DNA of 48,298 bases from an uncultured bacterium (GTDB taxonomy: Bacteria; Spirochaetota; UBA4802; UB4802). A program made the translations under genes and the position numbers. The notes under the pieces were generated by a model. It searched no databases. It saw nothing but the letters and a program-made list of their open reading frames with translations, and was not told the origin of the DNA. Positions 17,045 to 25,522 of this stretch are shown in pieces (the first letter of the stretch is position 1; every line of letters begins with the position of its first letter). The stretch spans positions 1-48,298 of the forward strand of contig CALEUQ010000035.1 of assembly GCA_937920495.1 (NCBI GenBank). Direction: 5' to 3'.

Positions 17045-20032
17045 ATGTTGCTATTCACATCTCAAAGCAGATTCAATACGTTGAGTACCAGCCTTATTGT
17101 GTATTTATTTTTAAAATTCATTGCGGTTAATTTCAATAGGCGAAAATCGCTCAATCGATATCTTAAAACAAATGAAGGTTTTCTTAACTTCACTATAGGT
17201 TTGCGCACGGAAGACAGCAAATTTGCTTACAGCATCGACTTTATAAATGGCAGGGTTTCTGTTTCAAAAACTATCGCACAAAATTCTGAAGCTGTTTTAA
17301 TTTTCAAAAACGATGAAGCAGCACTAAAGTTGTTACTTGGTACACCTACTGATATCATCTATATGTTATTAAAAAGCGACGTACGCATTGAAGGAAGCAT
17401 TACCTATTCTAATATTTTTTCGTTTTTTATTTCGCTTTTGTTTAACAATGTACAGAAGCGAGCTATGAAAAAAGAACGAGAGATAGATGAAAAGAAAATA
17501 AAAAAAGAACATCCAAAACCACAAAAACAATTAAGTGATGAAATTGCAAAAAGAAAAAAAGAACGTCTTAAAGGAAAGAAAGATGATCCCAATGTGTTGT
17601 TTCTGGATGATCCATATTTGCCGCAATATTCTCTTGATGATTTTCCGCGAATCAAAAAATTTCTTGATGATCACCTTACAAAAAAGCCTGCAATATGTGC
17701 CGAGCGTGCGGTCCTTTTAACACAATGGTACAGGCAAAACGGTTTTGAAAAAGATAATAGTGGTAAAGACTGGGATCCGGTATTACGCAATGCGTATGCG
17801 TACAAATATATGATGGAAAATAAAAAACCAGTTATACAATACAATGCGCTATTACCCGGCTCAACAACAAGCAAATCTATAGGCAGTCCCATTTTTCCTG
17901 ATAGCACAGGTGTGATGATATGGAATGAATTACTCACGATATCACACCGTACCTATAATCCTTTTGATATTGACAATGAGACCCGTGAAATATTGCATTT
18001 TGATATCTTCCCTTACTGGCTGCATCGCAATTTCAAGGAGTATGTCCGACAGAAATACAATAACCCTTTGTGTCAGCAATTAGATGAGCGCTTTGCACTA
18101 TATTTTGATTGGAAACAGGCAACTATCTCGCATACTATTCCAGATTTTCCAAAAGTGATGGCAATAGGGACGCTGGGAATGATTGAAGAAATTAATGAGC
18201 AGCTCAAAAAAAATTGTGATAATGAAAAACGCAATCTATTAACAGCAATGATTGCATGCCTTGAAGGGGTTAATGCATATGCAAAAAATCTTTCAAAGCA
18301 AGCTTTGGGCGATAGTAACCGTGAAACCAATCCAGTTCGTAAACAGGAATTGCTGAATATAGCCGATATATGCAGCCGAATCCCCATGAATCCTTCTACT
18401 ACACTGCACGAGGCTCTCACCGCGATGTGGATTACCTGGATTGCTTTGCACAATGAGAGCCTGAATGCGGGATTGTCGCTTGGAAGGCTTGATCAGTGGC
18501 TGCAGCCATATTTTGAGAATGATATGAAAGCCGCACCACCGGAAAAACGTGAAGAATACATAAAGAATGCCATAGAGCTTGTTGCTGATTTTTATATGCG
18601 TTGTACCGATCATTTTCCGCTAACACCTGATTTAGCAAACTTCTATTTTGGTGGCAGTTCATCAGATCAGGCAATTACGCTTGGTGGTGTTACGCCTGAC
18701 GGCACTGATGCTGTGAACGATATGACGTACATATTCTTAAAAGTGACCGAGATGCTATCAATACGCGATCCCAATGTCAATGCGCGCTACATGCCGGGTG
18801 TAAACAGCGATACATATTTAAAACGGCTATGTGAGGTTAATCTGATTACTGCTGCCACACCATCAATGCACAATGATGCTGCAATGATAAAAGCTCTGAC
18901 CCCACTGGGATATGATATCAAAGATATACGGGACTGGTCCGCAACGGGCTGCGTTGAACCTACGCTATCGCATAAACACTTTGGTCACACTAATATGCAG
19001 ATGATGAATATGGTAGCTGCGCTGGAGATGGCACTCAATAATGGATATCACCCGCTGACACGGCTTGATATTGGGCCAAAAACTGGGAATCCAGAAGATG
19101 GCGTGTTTGTAACCTTTGATGATTTCTTTGATGCATTTACAAAACAGTTTGCATTTCTTATTGACCAGTCAATTGAATATAATAATATGTTAGCTGAAGC
19201 TCATCAGTATTTGCGTCCCACACCGTTACTTTCAGCCTTTATTGAAGGATGTCTTGAAAAGGGCAAGGATGTAACAAAAGGTGGTGCCAGGTATAATAGC
19301 TCTGGTACAGCAATTATTGGTCTTGCTGATGTTACCGATTCCATGATGGTTATTAAAAAGCTTGTTTACGATGAAAAGCGATATACATTTGCAGATATTA
19401 AGAAAGCAATTACAAGCAATTTTCAGAATGATCCTGTACTTCTGTCAATTGTGCACAAAAAAGTGCCTTTGTTTGGTAGTGGCAATGAAGAAGCTGTGGC
19501 AATGGCAAACCGAATTGCAAAGTGGGCTCACGATTATTTTGCACACATCCCACATTACAGAGGTGGTACGTATACTACTGGTTTCTGGTCAATGTCAAAT
19601 CATGTTGCTTTTGGTACACTTACCGGTGCCCTGCCATCAGGCCGGTTGGCAGGCAAACCCTTTACACCGGGTTTAACCCCACAGCCATTTGCATCCAGAA
19701 ATCTTTTAGATAATATTCGTGATGTGGCAAAACTTGATCCTGTAAATCTTACCAATAATATTGCTTTTAATGTAAAAGTTGTTCCTTCAGCTATTGAATC
19801 TCGGGAAAAAACAGTCAATGATATGTTTTCGTATGTAAAGACATATTTTACATTAGGTGGTATGCAGATGCAGATGAATGTGGTTACTTCTGCAGTGCTT
19901 CGCGATGCAATGGCTCATCCAGAAAATTATCGCAACCTTATTGTACGTATATCCGGATATAATGCATACTTTGTAACATTAAACCGCCAGATGCAGTTAG
20001 AACTTATAGAGAGGGCAGAATACGGAATATGA
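17045..20032 (+). CDS. SCP2-like domain fused to a glycyl radical enzyme (pyruvate formate-lyase superfamily)
   Basis: An oxygen-sensitive radical enzyme of 995 residues. Residues about 20-135 form an SCP2-like lipid-carrier module (FTIGLRTEDSKFAYSIDFINGRVSV, then IVLIFK-type strand AVLIFKNDEAALKLLLG). A highly charged Lys/Glu linker follows (about 137-185), then the PFL-type barrel. The radical cysteine is Cys636 in DWSATGCVEPTLSHKH with Glu638 two residues on, and the glycyl radical site is Gly971 in RISGYNAYF, 25 residues from the end. The CVE motif is that of dehydratase/lyase-type glycyl radical enzymes rather than the Cys-Cys of pyruvate formate-lyase. Normal family length is about 800-850, so the N-terminal 180 residues are an addition. 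CAGGAGGT precedes ATG 17045. The activase gene overlaps the stop. The substrate is unknown. Confidence 0.9.
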   Translation: MLLFTSQSRFNTLSTSLIVYLFLKFIAVNFNRRKSLNRYLKTNEGFLNFTIGLRTEDSKFAYSIDFINGRVSVSKTIAQNSEAVLIFKNDEAALKLLLGTPTDIIYMLLKSDVRIEGSITYSNIFSFFISLLFNNVQKRAMKKEREIDEKKIKKEHPKPQKQLSDEIAKRKKERLKGKKDDPNVLFLDDPYLPQYSLDDFPRIKKFLDDHLTKKPAICAERAVLLTQWYRQNGFEKDNSGKDWDPVLRNAYAYKYMMENKKPVIQYNALLPGSTTSKSIGSPIFPDSTGVMIWNELLTISHRTYNPFDIDNETREILHFDIFPYWLHRNFKEYVRQKYNNPLCQQLDERFALYFDWKQATISHTIPDFPKVMAIGTLGMIEEINEQLKKNCDNEKRNLLTAMIACLEGVNAYAKNLSKQALGDSNRETNPVRKQELLNIADICSRIPMNPSTTLHEALTAMWITWIALHNESLNAGLSLGRLDQWLQPYFENDMKAAPPEKREEYIKNAIELVADFYMRCTDHFPLTPDLANFYFGGSSSDQAITLGGVTPDGTDAVNDMTYIFLKVTEMLSIRDPNVNARYMPGVNSDTYLKRLCEVNLITAATPSMHNDAAMIKALTPLGYDIKDIRDWSATGCVEPTLSHKHFGHTNMQMMNMVAALEMALNNGYHPLTRLDIGPKTGNPEDGVFVTFDDFFDAFTKQFAFLIDQSIEYNNMLAEAHQYLRPTPLLSAFIEGCLEKGKDVTKGGARYNSSGTAIIGLADVTDSMMVIKKLVYDEKRYTFADIKKAITSNFQNDPVLLSIVHKKVPLFGSGNEEAVAMANRIAKWAHDYFAHIPHYRGGTYTTGFWSMSNHVAFGTLTGALPSGRLAGKPFTPGLTPQPFASRNLLDNIRDVAKLDPVNLTNNIAFNVKVVPSAIESREKTVNDMFSYVKTYFTLGGMQMQMNVVTSAVLRDAMAHPENYRNLIVRISGYNAYFVTLNRQMQLELIERAEYGI

Positions 20033-20940
20033 AATCTTTGATACTGGAAATAAAGGGAAACTCGCTTGACGATGGCCCCGGTATACGCACGGTGGTGTTT
20101 TTCAAAGGATGTCCGCTCAATTGTGTATGGTGCCACAATCCCGAAAGCAAGAAGGCAGTGATGGAATTATCCTGGGATAAAAAGGAATGCATTGGCTGTC
20201 TTGCCTGTGCAAAGATATGCCCTGAAAATGCAATTGATATTCATAATGTAAACTTTGTGGATAGAATAAAGTGCACCCTTTGTTTTAAATGTGTTGAAGT
20301 ATGTCCTTCAGGTGCAATGAGCAAAGTAGGTACGGAAATGACTGTTGAAGATATACTGCAGCAGTTGTTGAAAGATAAACCGTTTTTTGATATATCTGGT
20401 GGTGGTGTGACACTTTCCGGTGGCGAGCCTTTAATGAACATCTCTTTTGCATCGGAATTACTGCAGCAATGCAAAAATAATGCAATCCATACCCTTGTAG
20501 AAACAAGCGGATACTTCAACTGGAATGAGTTTGAAACTTGTATAGCACCGTATTGTGATATGGTATATTATGATATTAAGCTCATTGATGAAGAAGAACA
20601 CAAAAAGTATTGTGGTGTTTCAAATGAAAAAATACTATCAAATTTCAAAAAGCTGGTAGGGCTGTCGAAAATGAGCGGCATAAAGGTTGTACCCCGCATA
20701 CCACTTGTGCCGGGTATTACTGCCAAAGAACAAAATCTTACTGGAATTGCTGCATTTTTACAGGAATGTGGTATGCATAATGTTGAGCTTTTACGGTATA
20801 ACCCTCTATGGCCTGAGAAATGCGTGAAAGTAGGAAATAATACTATAATTGATAAAACGTTAACACAATGGATGCCTCACGAAGAATATGAGCGCTGCAA
20901 AAGGATAATGAGTGAAGTGAATGTTACGATGCATTGCTAA
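20029..20940 (+). CDS. Glycyl radical enzyme activating protein (radical SAM)
   Basis: Generates the glycyl radical on the upstream enzyme by S-adenosylmethionine cleavage. The 303 residues include the radical SAM triad in FKGCPLNCVWCHNPE (about 26-40), and two further ferredoxin-like clusters in CIGCLACAKICPENA and CTLCFKCVEVCPSGA (about 52-100). These extra clusters are typical of activases for dehydratase-type glycyl radical enzymes. SGGGVTLSGGEPLM and DIKLIDEEEHKKYCGVSN are standard activase segments. ATG 20029 overlaps the stop of the glycyl radical enzyme (ATGA), so the pair is translationally coupled. Confidence 0.93.
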   Translation: MKSLILEIKGNSLDDGPGIRTVVFFKGCPLNCVWCHNPESKKAVMELSWDKKECIGCLACAKICPENAIDIHNVNFVDRIKCTLCFKCVEVCPSGAMSKVGTEMTVEDILQQLLKDKPFFDISGGGVTLSGGEPLMNISFASELLQQCKNNAIHTLVETSGYFNWNEFETCIAPYCDMVYYDIKLIDEEEHKKYCGVSNEKILSNFKKLVGLSKMSGIKVVPRIPLVPGITAKEQNLTGIAAFLQECGMHNVELLRYNPLWPEKCVKVGNNTIIDKTLTQWMPHEEYERCKRIMSEVNVTMHC

Positions 20941-20944
20941 TGCG

Positions 20945-21931
20945 TTATATCTCTTCAAATCGATTAGTCTTTAATGAACGATACGCTGCTTCAATCAATG
21001 CTAATTCTTTACGAATGCGCATGTAATCAGGTTCCCATGGTTTTTGTGTGCGATAGTTTTCTATAAAAGACCTGTGCATGGCGCTAAAACCTAAAAAATC
21101 CCTGAAAGAAAATTTTAATGAAAATCCATTTCCCCTTACTATGGTAAAAAGCCCATTGCTTTCAAAAGTGATATTTCCTTGTGTGCCGTATATTTTTGAA
21201 AGAGCCATTCCTTTGAATGTATTTGGCACATACCAGGAATGAAATAGTGTGCCAAAAGTCCCATTGTCAAATTTTACTGTAATATGGATAGTATCTTCAT
21301 AGGGAACATTGCTCTTGTACACAACTTCTGCTTTTACTGCCTGTACGGCTACAGGTGTTGCACCAGAAAGCGAAACCAGCTGGTTAACCCAGTGACATCC
21401 ACCTTCAAGCAAAGCACCGCCACCCATAAGCGTTGCATCGGTGCGCCAGCCAGTAATGGTATCGTGGTTATGTTTTGTTAACCTGATATAGAGCGGCAAT
21501 CCAATAGCACCATTAGCAATATGCTTTTGTATAATGCTTATGAATGGCTTAAAATAATAATTTTCTGCAACGGTAAACCTGACATTATTTTTGGTAACAG
21601 CGTTTATTATTGCATCAAATTCCTTAAGAGTACGAGTTGCAGGTTTTTCTACTATGACATGTTTTTTATTGCTGGCAGCTAAAATAGCTAAGTCTTTGTG
21701 ATAGGCATGCGGAGTAGTGATAAATGCAATATCGCAGTCAGATTGTGCTGCTTCTTCATAGCTTTTGAAAGACACGCCATTGAATTGTGCTGCATATTCC
21801 TTTGCATCTTTTTCATAAAGGCTTGCAAAACCAAGCCTGATATCAGGGTACATCTTTTGTATAATCTTTGCATGGCGCCGTGCAATATATCCACATCCAA
21901 AAAAACATATAAAAGGATTATCGCGTTTCAT
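20945..21931 (-). CDS. Gfo/Idh/MocA-family NAD(P)-dependent oxidoreductase
   Basis: A dehydrogenase of 328 residues with an N-terminal Rossmann fold (FICFFGCGYIARRHAKII at about 6-23, where the glycine motif is GCGYIA) and the family signature VIVEKPATRTLKEFD near 92-106. The C-terminal alpha/beta domain carries GGGALLEGGCHWVNQL near 168-183. Such enzymes oxidise or reduce sugars, inositols or related polyols. It starts four bases after the GMC oxidoreductase gene, so they share an operon. It ends four bases from the activase gene in convergent orientation. The substrate cannot be told from sequence. Confidence 0.88.
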   Translation of the reverse strand: MKRDNPFICFFGCGYIARRHAKIIQKMYPDIRLGFASLYEKDAKEYAAQFNGVSFKSYEEAAQSDCDIAFITTPHAYHKDLAILAASNKKHVIVEKPATRTLKEFDAIINAVTKNNVRFTVAENYYFKPFISIIQKHIANGAIGLPLYIRLTKHNHDTITGWRTDATLMGGGALLEGGCHWVNQLVSLSGATPVAVQAVKAEVVYKSNVPYEDTIHITVKFDNGTFGTLFHSWYVPNTFKGMALSKIYGTQGNITFESNGLFTIVRGNGFSLKFSFRDFLGFSAMHRSFIENYRTQKPWEPDYMRIRKELALIEAAYRSLKTNRFEEI

Positions 21932-21935
21932 ATAT

Positions 21936-23501
21936 TCACCTTTTGTGTAGCATTATATCCGCAACGCGCAACGCATTTGCAGCAATTGTCAAACTTGGAT
22001 TTACCGAACCGCCTGTTGGCAATACGCTTGCATCAGTTATATAGCAATTGGTGATATCCCATAAACGGCATTCAGGATTTACTGCTGAAAGATTTTTATT
22101 CTTTCCCATCCTGCATGTACCCAGAGCATGTGAAAATGTTACAATAGGCATATAGTAAAATATCTTTGCACCTGCCTGCATCAGTATCCTTTTTGCCACT
22201 TTGTACAGCGCATTGCGTGCGGCAATATCACGTGGATGGTAACGGTGGAAAATAGCAATATTGGGCATGCCAAAGATATCTCTGGAATCAGCGCAATACA
22301 CACGATTAGTATATTGCGGAATGTCTTCAGCAATAACAAGCTGGTTAATAAGAAACTGTGAAAATGTTGCTGCAATATTTTTCAGTCCAAACGGGGCATT
22401 AGCTTTGATAACGCCTTTGCCAGGTGTGGCTATATCCTGTATGATGCCCCAGTTTCCTTTAGGGGAATTTTTGCCGGAACTATCGCCAAAATAATAATCG
22501 GCGATAGCAACCCGCTTTGCCAGGCTGTTATCAGGATTTGCTATGTAAGGGACCACACCACTTACCACGCCATTAATATGGCGCATCAGGTTGTGACCGA
22601 TATGCTGTGTTGCAGAACTTGCGCTTTCAATTCCTGAAGATAAAAGCAGGTGTGGTGTAGCGATAGGCCCTGCAGCCAGTATCAGATATTTGCACTTTAT
22701 GGTGTGACGTTGTCCGGTTTCCTGATTAATGATATCAACCGATTGTGCTTTGTTCTTTGAAAAATTAATTTTTATTGCACGGTGATTATCAAGCACTATT
22801 GCGCCATGGCCAATAGCTTTTGGTAAAACCGAAACAGCAAGGTCATTCTTTGCCTGCAATTTGCACAGGTAATGGTCGCAGGTGTTACACAGAATGCACT
22901 GAGTGTTGTTGCATTTTCCTGTAAAGTTAATTGCCATTGGTATGTAAAACGGATGAAGCCCCAATTTTGTTGCTGCATCCCATATCTTTTGCGATGGTTT
23001 GGATAATTGTAGCGGTGGTTTTTGCGGATAGTTTTTTTTACATGGTGGTTCGGTTATGTCCTGCCCGCGTATGCCAGCAACACATTGAAGTTCTTCTGCT
23101 TTGTCATAATACGGTGCAAGTGTAGTATAGTCAAAAGGCCATGAAAGCTCTGCGTTGCGTGCATCAGAATCAGGTATTGGGGGGCCTTCAAAATCCTGCA
23201 GGCGTAGTCTGAACGCTGCTGCACCATAAAATGTTGACATGCCACCAACGGTATCATACGGCCAGTCAATTTCAAATTTACCTTGCTGGTCAACCAGATA
23301 TGGTGTTTTTCCCTGATATAACGGTTTTTTTTGTAGATGAAGAGCGTATTCATCCCAGCAGGTATCATCGCGTTTTACCCACACACCGCGTTCAATAATG
23401 CATACCTCCTTACCAGCTTTTGCTAACGTGTATGCGGTAAATGCACCGCCAAAACCGCTGCCAATAATTACATATTCATACGAAGATTTAATTGTTTTCA
23501 T
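21936..23501 (-). CDS. GMC-family FAD oxidoreductase with cysteine-rich insertion
   Basis: A flavoprotein of 521 residues that would oxidise an alcohol group. The N terminus has the FAD-binding YEYVIIGSGFGGAFTAYTLAKAGKEVCIIERG (about 9-39). The C terminus has the catalytic region SHALGTCRMGKN, then DASVLPTGGSVNPSLTIAANALRVAD. An insertion near residues 190-207 contains five cysteines (CNNTQCILCNTCDHYLC), as seen in GMC enzymes from anaerobes and steroid or alcohol dehydrogenase relatives, probably binding a metal or iron-sulfur centre. No Shine-Dalgarno is evident before ATG 23501. An exact AACTATCGC motif lies in the short spacer upstream (23521) and another inside the gene (22488). Confidence 0.88.
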   Translation of the reverse strand: MKTIKSSYEYVIIGSGFGGAFTAYTLAKAGKEVCIIERGVWVKRDDTCWDEYALHLQKKPLYQGKTPYLVDQQGKFEIDWPYDTVGGMSTFYGAAAFRLRLQDFEGPPIPDSDARNAELSWPFDYTTLAPYYDKAEELQCVAGIRGQDITEPPCKKNYPQKPPLQLSKPSQKIWDAATKLGLHPFYIPMAINFTGKCNNTQCILCNTCDHYLCKLQAKNDLAVSVLPKAIGHGAIVLDNHRAIKINFSKNKAQSVDIINQETGQRHTIKCKYLILAAGPIATPHLLLSSGIESASSATQHIGHNLMRHINGVVSGVVPYIANPDNSLAKRVAIADYYFGDSSGKNSPKGNWGIIQDIATPGKGVIKANAPFGLKNIAATFSQFLINQLVIAEDIPQYTNRVYCADSRDIFGMPNIAIFHRYHPRDIAARNALYKVAKRILMQAGAKIFYYMPIVTFSHALGTCRMGKNKNLSAVNPECRLWDITNCYITDASVLPTGGSVNPSLTIAANALRVADIMLHKR

Positions 23502-23530
23502 AATGGATTAGTTTTACGGTAACTATCGCC

Positions 23531-24031
23531 CTAAGAAATAAAAGGCCATACGCCCAGCTGGTACATGCGCACAAAAAGAAATACAAATGCACCACCTTCA
23601 AGAATCCATGTCCATGCCTGCACGTATGTGCCAATAAGAGCGTCCCAGCCCGAGTGCCCTGTATCAGCCCACAAGTTTATGGTAAAACGCTTGTTTGTAA
23701 ATGGCATAAGTAGTGGCAGGCCAACACTGCTTGGCATGTCAGCAAGGTAGTGCACAATAAGGCTTACAAGCGCAAGTAATGCCCATGCGCTATTAAAGGG
23801 AAGCAGTATCAGGGCAACAGCAAATGCAAACACAAGCGAATGCGACCACGTACAGTGGAATGAGTCTTTTGCCCAGCCCAATTTGATTGGAATAACATCA
23901 AGATTGGGAAGCCAGTGAGCAGCAAACGCAACAAGTATGCTTTCAAGTGAAAATGCCTGCATTGCACCACCGGTTATCTGTGGTGCGTATGATGATATGA
24001 TGAATGAAACCGCAACATGACCTAATTGCAT
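23531..24031 (-). CDS. Membrane-bound metal-dependent hydrolase, YdjM/DUF457-like
   Basis: A 166-residue membrane protein with about four hydrophobic segments and conserved polar motifs: HVAVSF at the start, HWLPNLDVIP near 38, HCTWSHSLVF near 58 and HYLADMPSSVGLPLLMPFTNKRF near 93. These His/Asp patches are the signature of the YdjM (LexA-regulated, DUF457) family, thought to be inner-membrane hydrolases. GGAGGT lies 5-6 bases before the ATG. The gene belongs to a run of minus-strand genes between the HAD phosphatase and GMC oxidoreductase. The reaction is unproven in the family. Confidence 0.75.
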   Translation of the reverse strand: MQLGHVAVSFIISSYAPQITGGAMQAFSLESILVAFAAHWLPNLDVIPIKLGWAKDSFHCTWSHSLVFAFAVALILLPFNSAWALLALVSLIVHYLADMPSSVGLPLLMPFTNKRFTINLWADTGHSGWDALIGTYVQAWTWILEGGAFVFLFVRMYQLGVWPFIS

Positions 24032-24102
24032 TGTTACCTCCGGTTAAGCATGTTAATATGCCCCATATAAATAAAAGGGGTGTGATAAAAAAATTGATAG
24101 TA

Positions 24103-24819
24103 TTATTGTACTTTTACTTTTATGCTATCACTCAGTTCCTTTATTGTGTGTAAAAATAAATTTGTATCACTTAAATCATGGAAAAAATAATCTGGCTTGT
24201 GCTGTAACAGTAGTGCTGCATCAGTCCATCCAGTTGCAACCGCAACAGTCACGGCACCTGACGTTTTTCCGCATTCTATATCGTAGATAGTATCGCCAAT
24301 TATGATAAGGTCTGCAGGTGCAAAAGTATGCCCGGTTAAAGAGTATAATCGTTTAAGTGCAATAAATGGCATTTCATTACGGATGTGAGTGTCGTCGGCA
24401 AACACACCCATTCTGAAATATTTGAAAATATCAAAATGTTGCAATTTAATTAAAGCGCCCTGATAAAAGTTGCCGGTTAAAAGGCCAACAATAATATTGT
24501 CATATTGAGTAAGTGTCTGTAATAGCTGGCGTACACCGGGTAAAAGAACTGCTTCAGAATGTGGCATTGCTTCTTTTAAGTATAAAAAGTATCGCTTTTT
24601 AAAATCTTCTATGTGAGCAAAAATGGTTTCCTCTTTAATTCCATGTGGCAACAGCGATTGCATTAAAATTAAAGGGTCGGTACGTCCCTGAAAATTGACT
24701 GTTTCCATAACGCCAATTGTGCCATACACTTCAATAGCAGCTTGCGTCATTGCCAGTTTACCGGCACCATGTGTTCGTAGAAGCGTTCCGTCTATGTCAA
24801 ATAGTAATGCTTTTATGAT
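24103..24819 (-). CDS. HAD-family phosphatase with apparent non-AUG start
   Basis: A phosphoglycolate phosphatase-like hydrolase. The catalytic aspartates are in ALLFDIDGTLLRTHGAG at the very N terminus; later motifs are VGLLTGN (Thr), the motif III lysine near IALKRL, and IIGDTIYDIECGKTSGA (motif IV). The aspartate motif lies upstream of the first ATG (24750), so the gene must start before it. In that frame the only codons between the upstream TGA and the Asp are GGA GAA AAA ATC ATA AAA GCA TTA CTA TTT. Thus ATC (24819) or ATA (24816), just after GAGGAG, is the likely start; the ATA overlaps the stop of the upstream gene. A sequencing error in an ATG is the alternative. Length about 239. Confidence 0.85.
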   Translation of the reverse strand: MIKALLFDIDGTLLRTHGAGKLAMTQAAIEVYGTIGVMETVNFQGRTDPLILMQSLLPHGIKEETIFAHIEDFKKRYFLYLKEAMPHSEAVLLPGVRQLLQTLTQYDNIIVGLLTGNFYQGALIKLQHFDIFKYFRMGVFADDTHIRNEMPFIALKRLYSLTGHTFAPADLIIIGDTIYDIECGKTSGAVTVAVATGWTDAALLLQHKPDYFFHDLSDTNLFLHTIKELSDSIKVKVQ

Positions 24820-25043
24820 TTTTTCTCCTCATAAAAGTTAATCTGTAAAAAGCGTTCTCTTGCTTCACGTGGTGCAGGATCAAATAACATCGCAATACCA
24901 AGGCCAGGAAGCAGTGAAAGAGTATACAACCAGATTGCAAGCCGTATGGTAAATGGCCTTTGGGGTATTTCAAAAATAAGAACAATTAATACTGCAATGA
25001 TCAAAGCAAAAAACATACCTAAAATTGGTGTTCGTGGTAACAT
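24813..25043 (-). CDS. Small two-helix membrane protein
   Basis: Seventy-six residues with two hydrophobic segments (about 8-27 and 34-55) and a charged tail PAPREARERFLQINFYEEKKS. No known family is recognised. AAAGGATAAACC precedes the ATG. The stop overlaps the apparent start of the HAD phosphatase gene, so the two are coupled, and it heads the minus-strand run that continues to 20945. Confidence 0.65.
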   Translation of the reverse strand: MLPRTPILGMFFALIIAVLIVLIFEIPQRPFTIRLAIWLYTLSLLPGLGIAMLFDPAPREARERFLQINFYEEKKS

Positions 25044-25133
25044 GGTTTATCCTTTTTTTATGAATTAGTAGTTAAGGTTAAGAATATCAATAAAAAAGTA
25101 ATAGCACATAAAATCAATAAAAAAAGTAATTTT

Positions 25134-25340
25134 ATGGATAATGAGGAGCCATTATTTTTATTTCCACCAAAACTCTACTCAACAAAATTGCCAAAAGCAA
25201 AATCACTGGTAGGCTTGCCAAATGCAATCTTTAATGGCAACATTGTTGTAAATGGGGAGACAATTAATATAAGTGACTGGATTGGCAGCCAGAACCATAA
25301 CTGGGGGTCATTCTCTTCAATTTTTTCAAATTCTAAATAA
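25134..25340 (+). pseudogene. AttH/hydroxyneurosporene-synthase-like protein fragment
   Basis: Sixty-eight codons are open. The block YSTKLPKAKSLVGLPNAIFNG, then NGETINISDWIGSQNHNWGS, resembles the central part of lipocalin-like AttH/CrtC-fold proteins, whose WxGSQNHNWG motif is characteristic and whose full length is several hundred residues. No Shine-Dalgarno precedes the ATG and nothing of the family follows the stop, so this is a remnant. Upstream, a short AT-rich sequence (ATCAATAAAAAAAGTAAT-like) is repeated twice. Confidence 0.5.
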
Positions 25341-25522
25341 ATTTTTCTACAGTTATTTTCTGTATTACCTTATTGATCATTTTTTTAATTACGGTCTATT
25401 TAGTAATTAAACACAGTTTAGCTAACTATACGGTTAATTTATATTTTAATCATAATTTCTTAATTTTGTTTTATTTTTAGTATTTATACAAATATACCAG
25501 AAAGTCAGAAGGTAGCTAAAAC

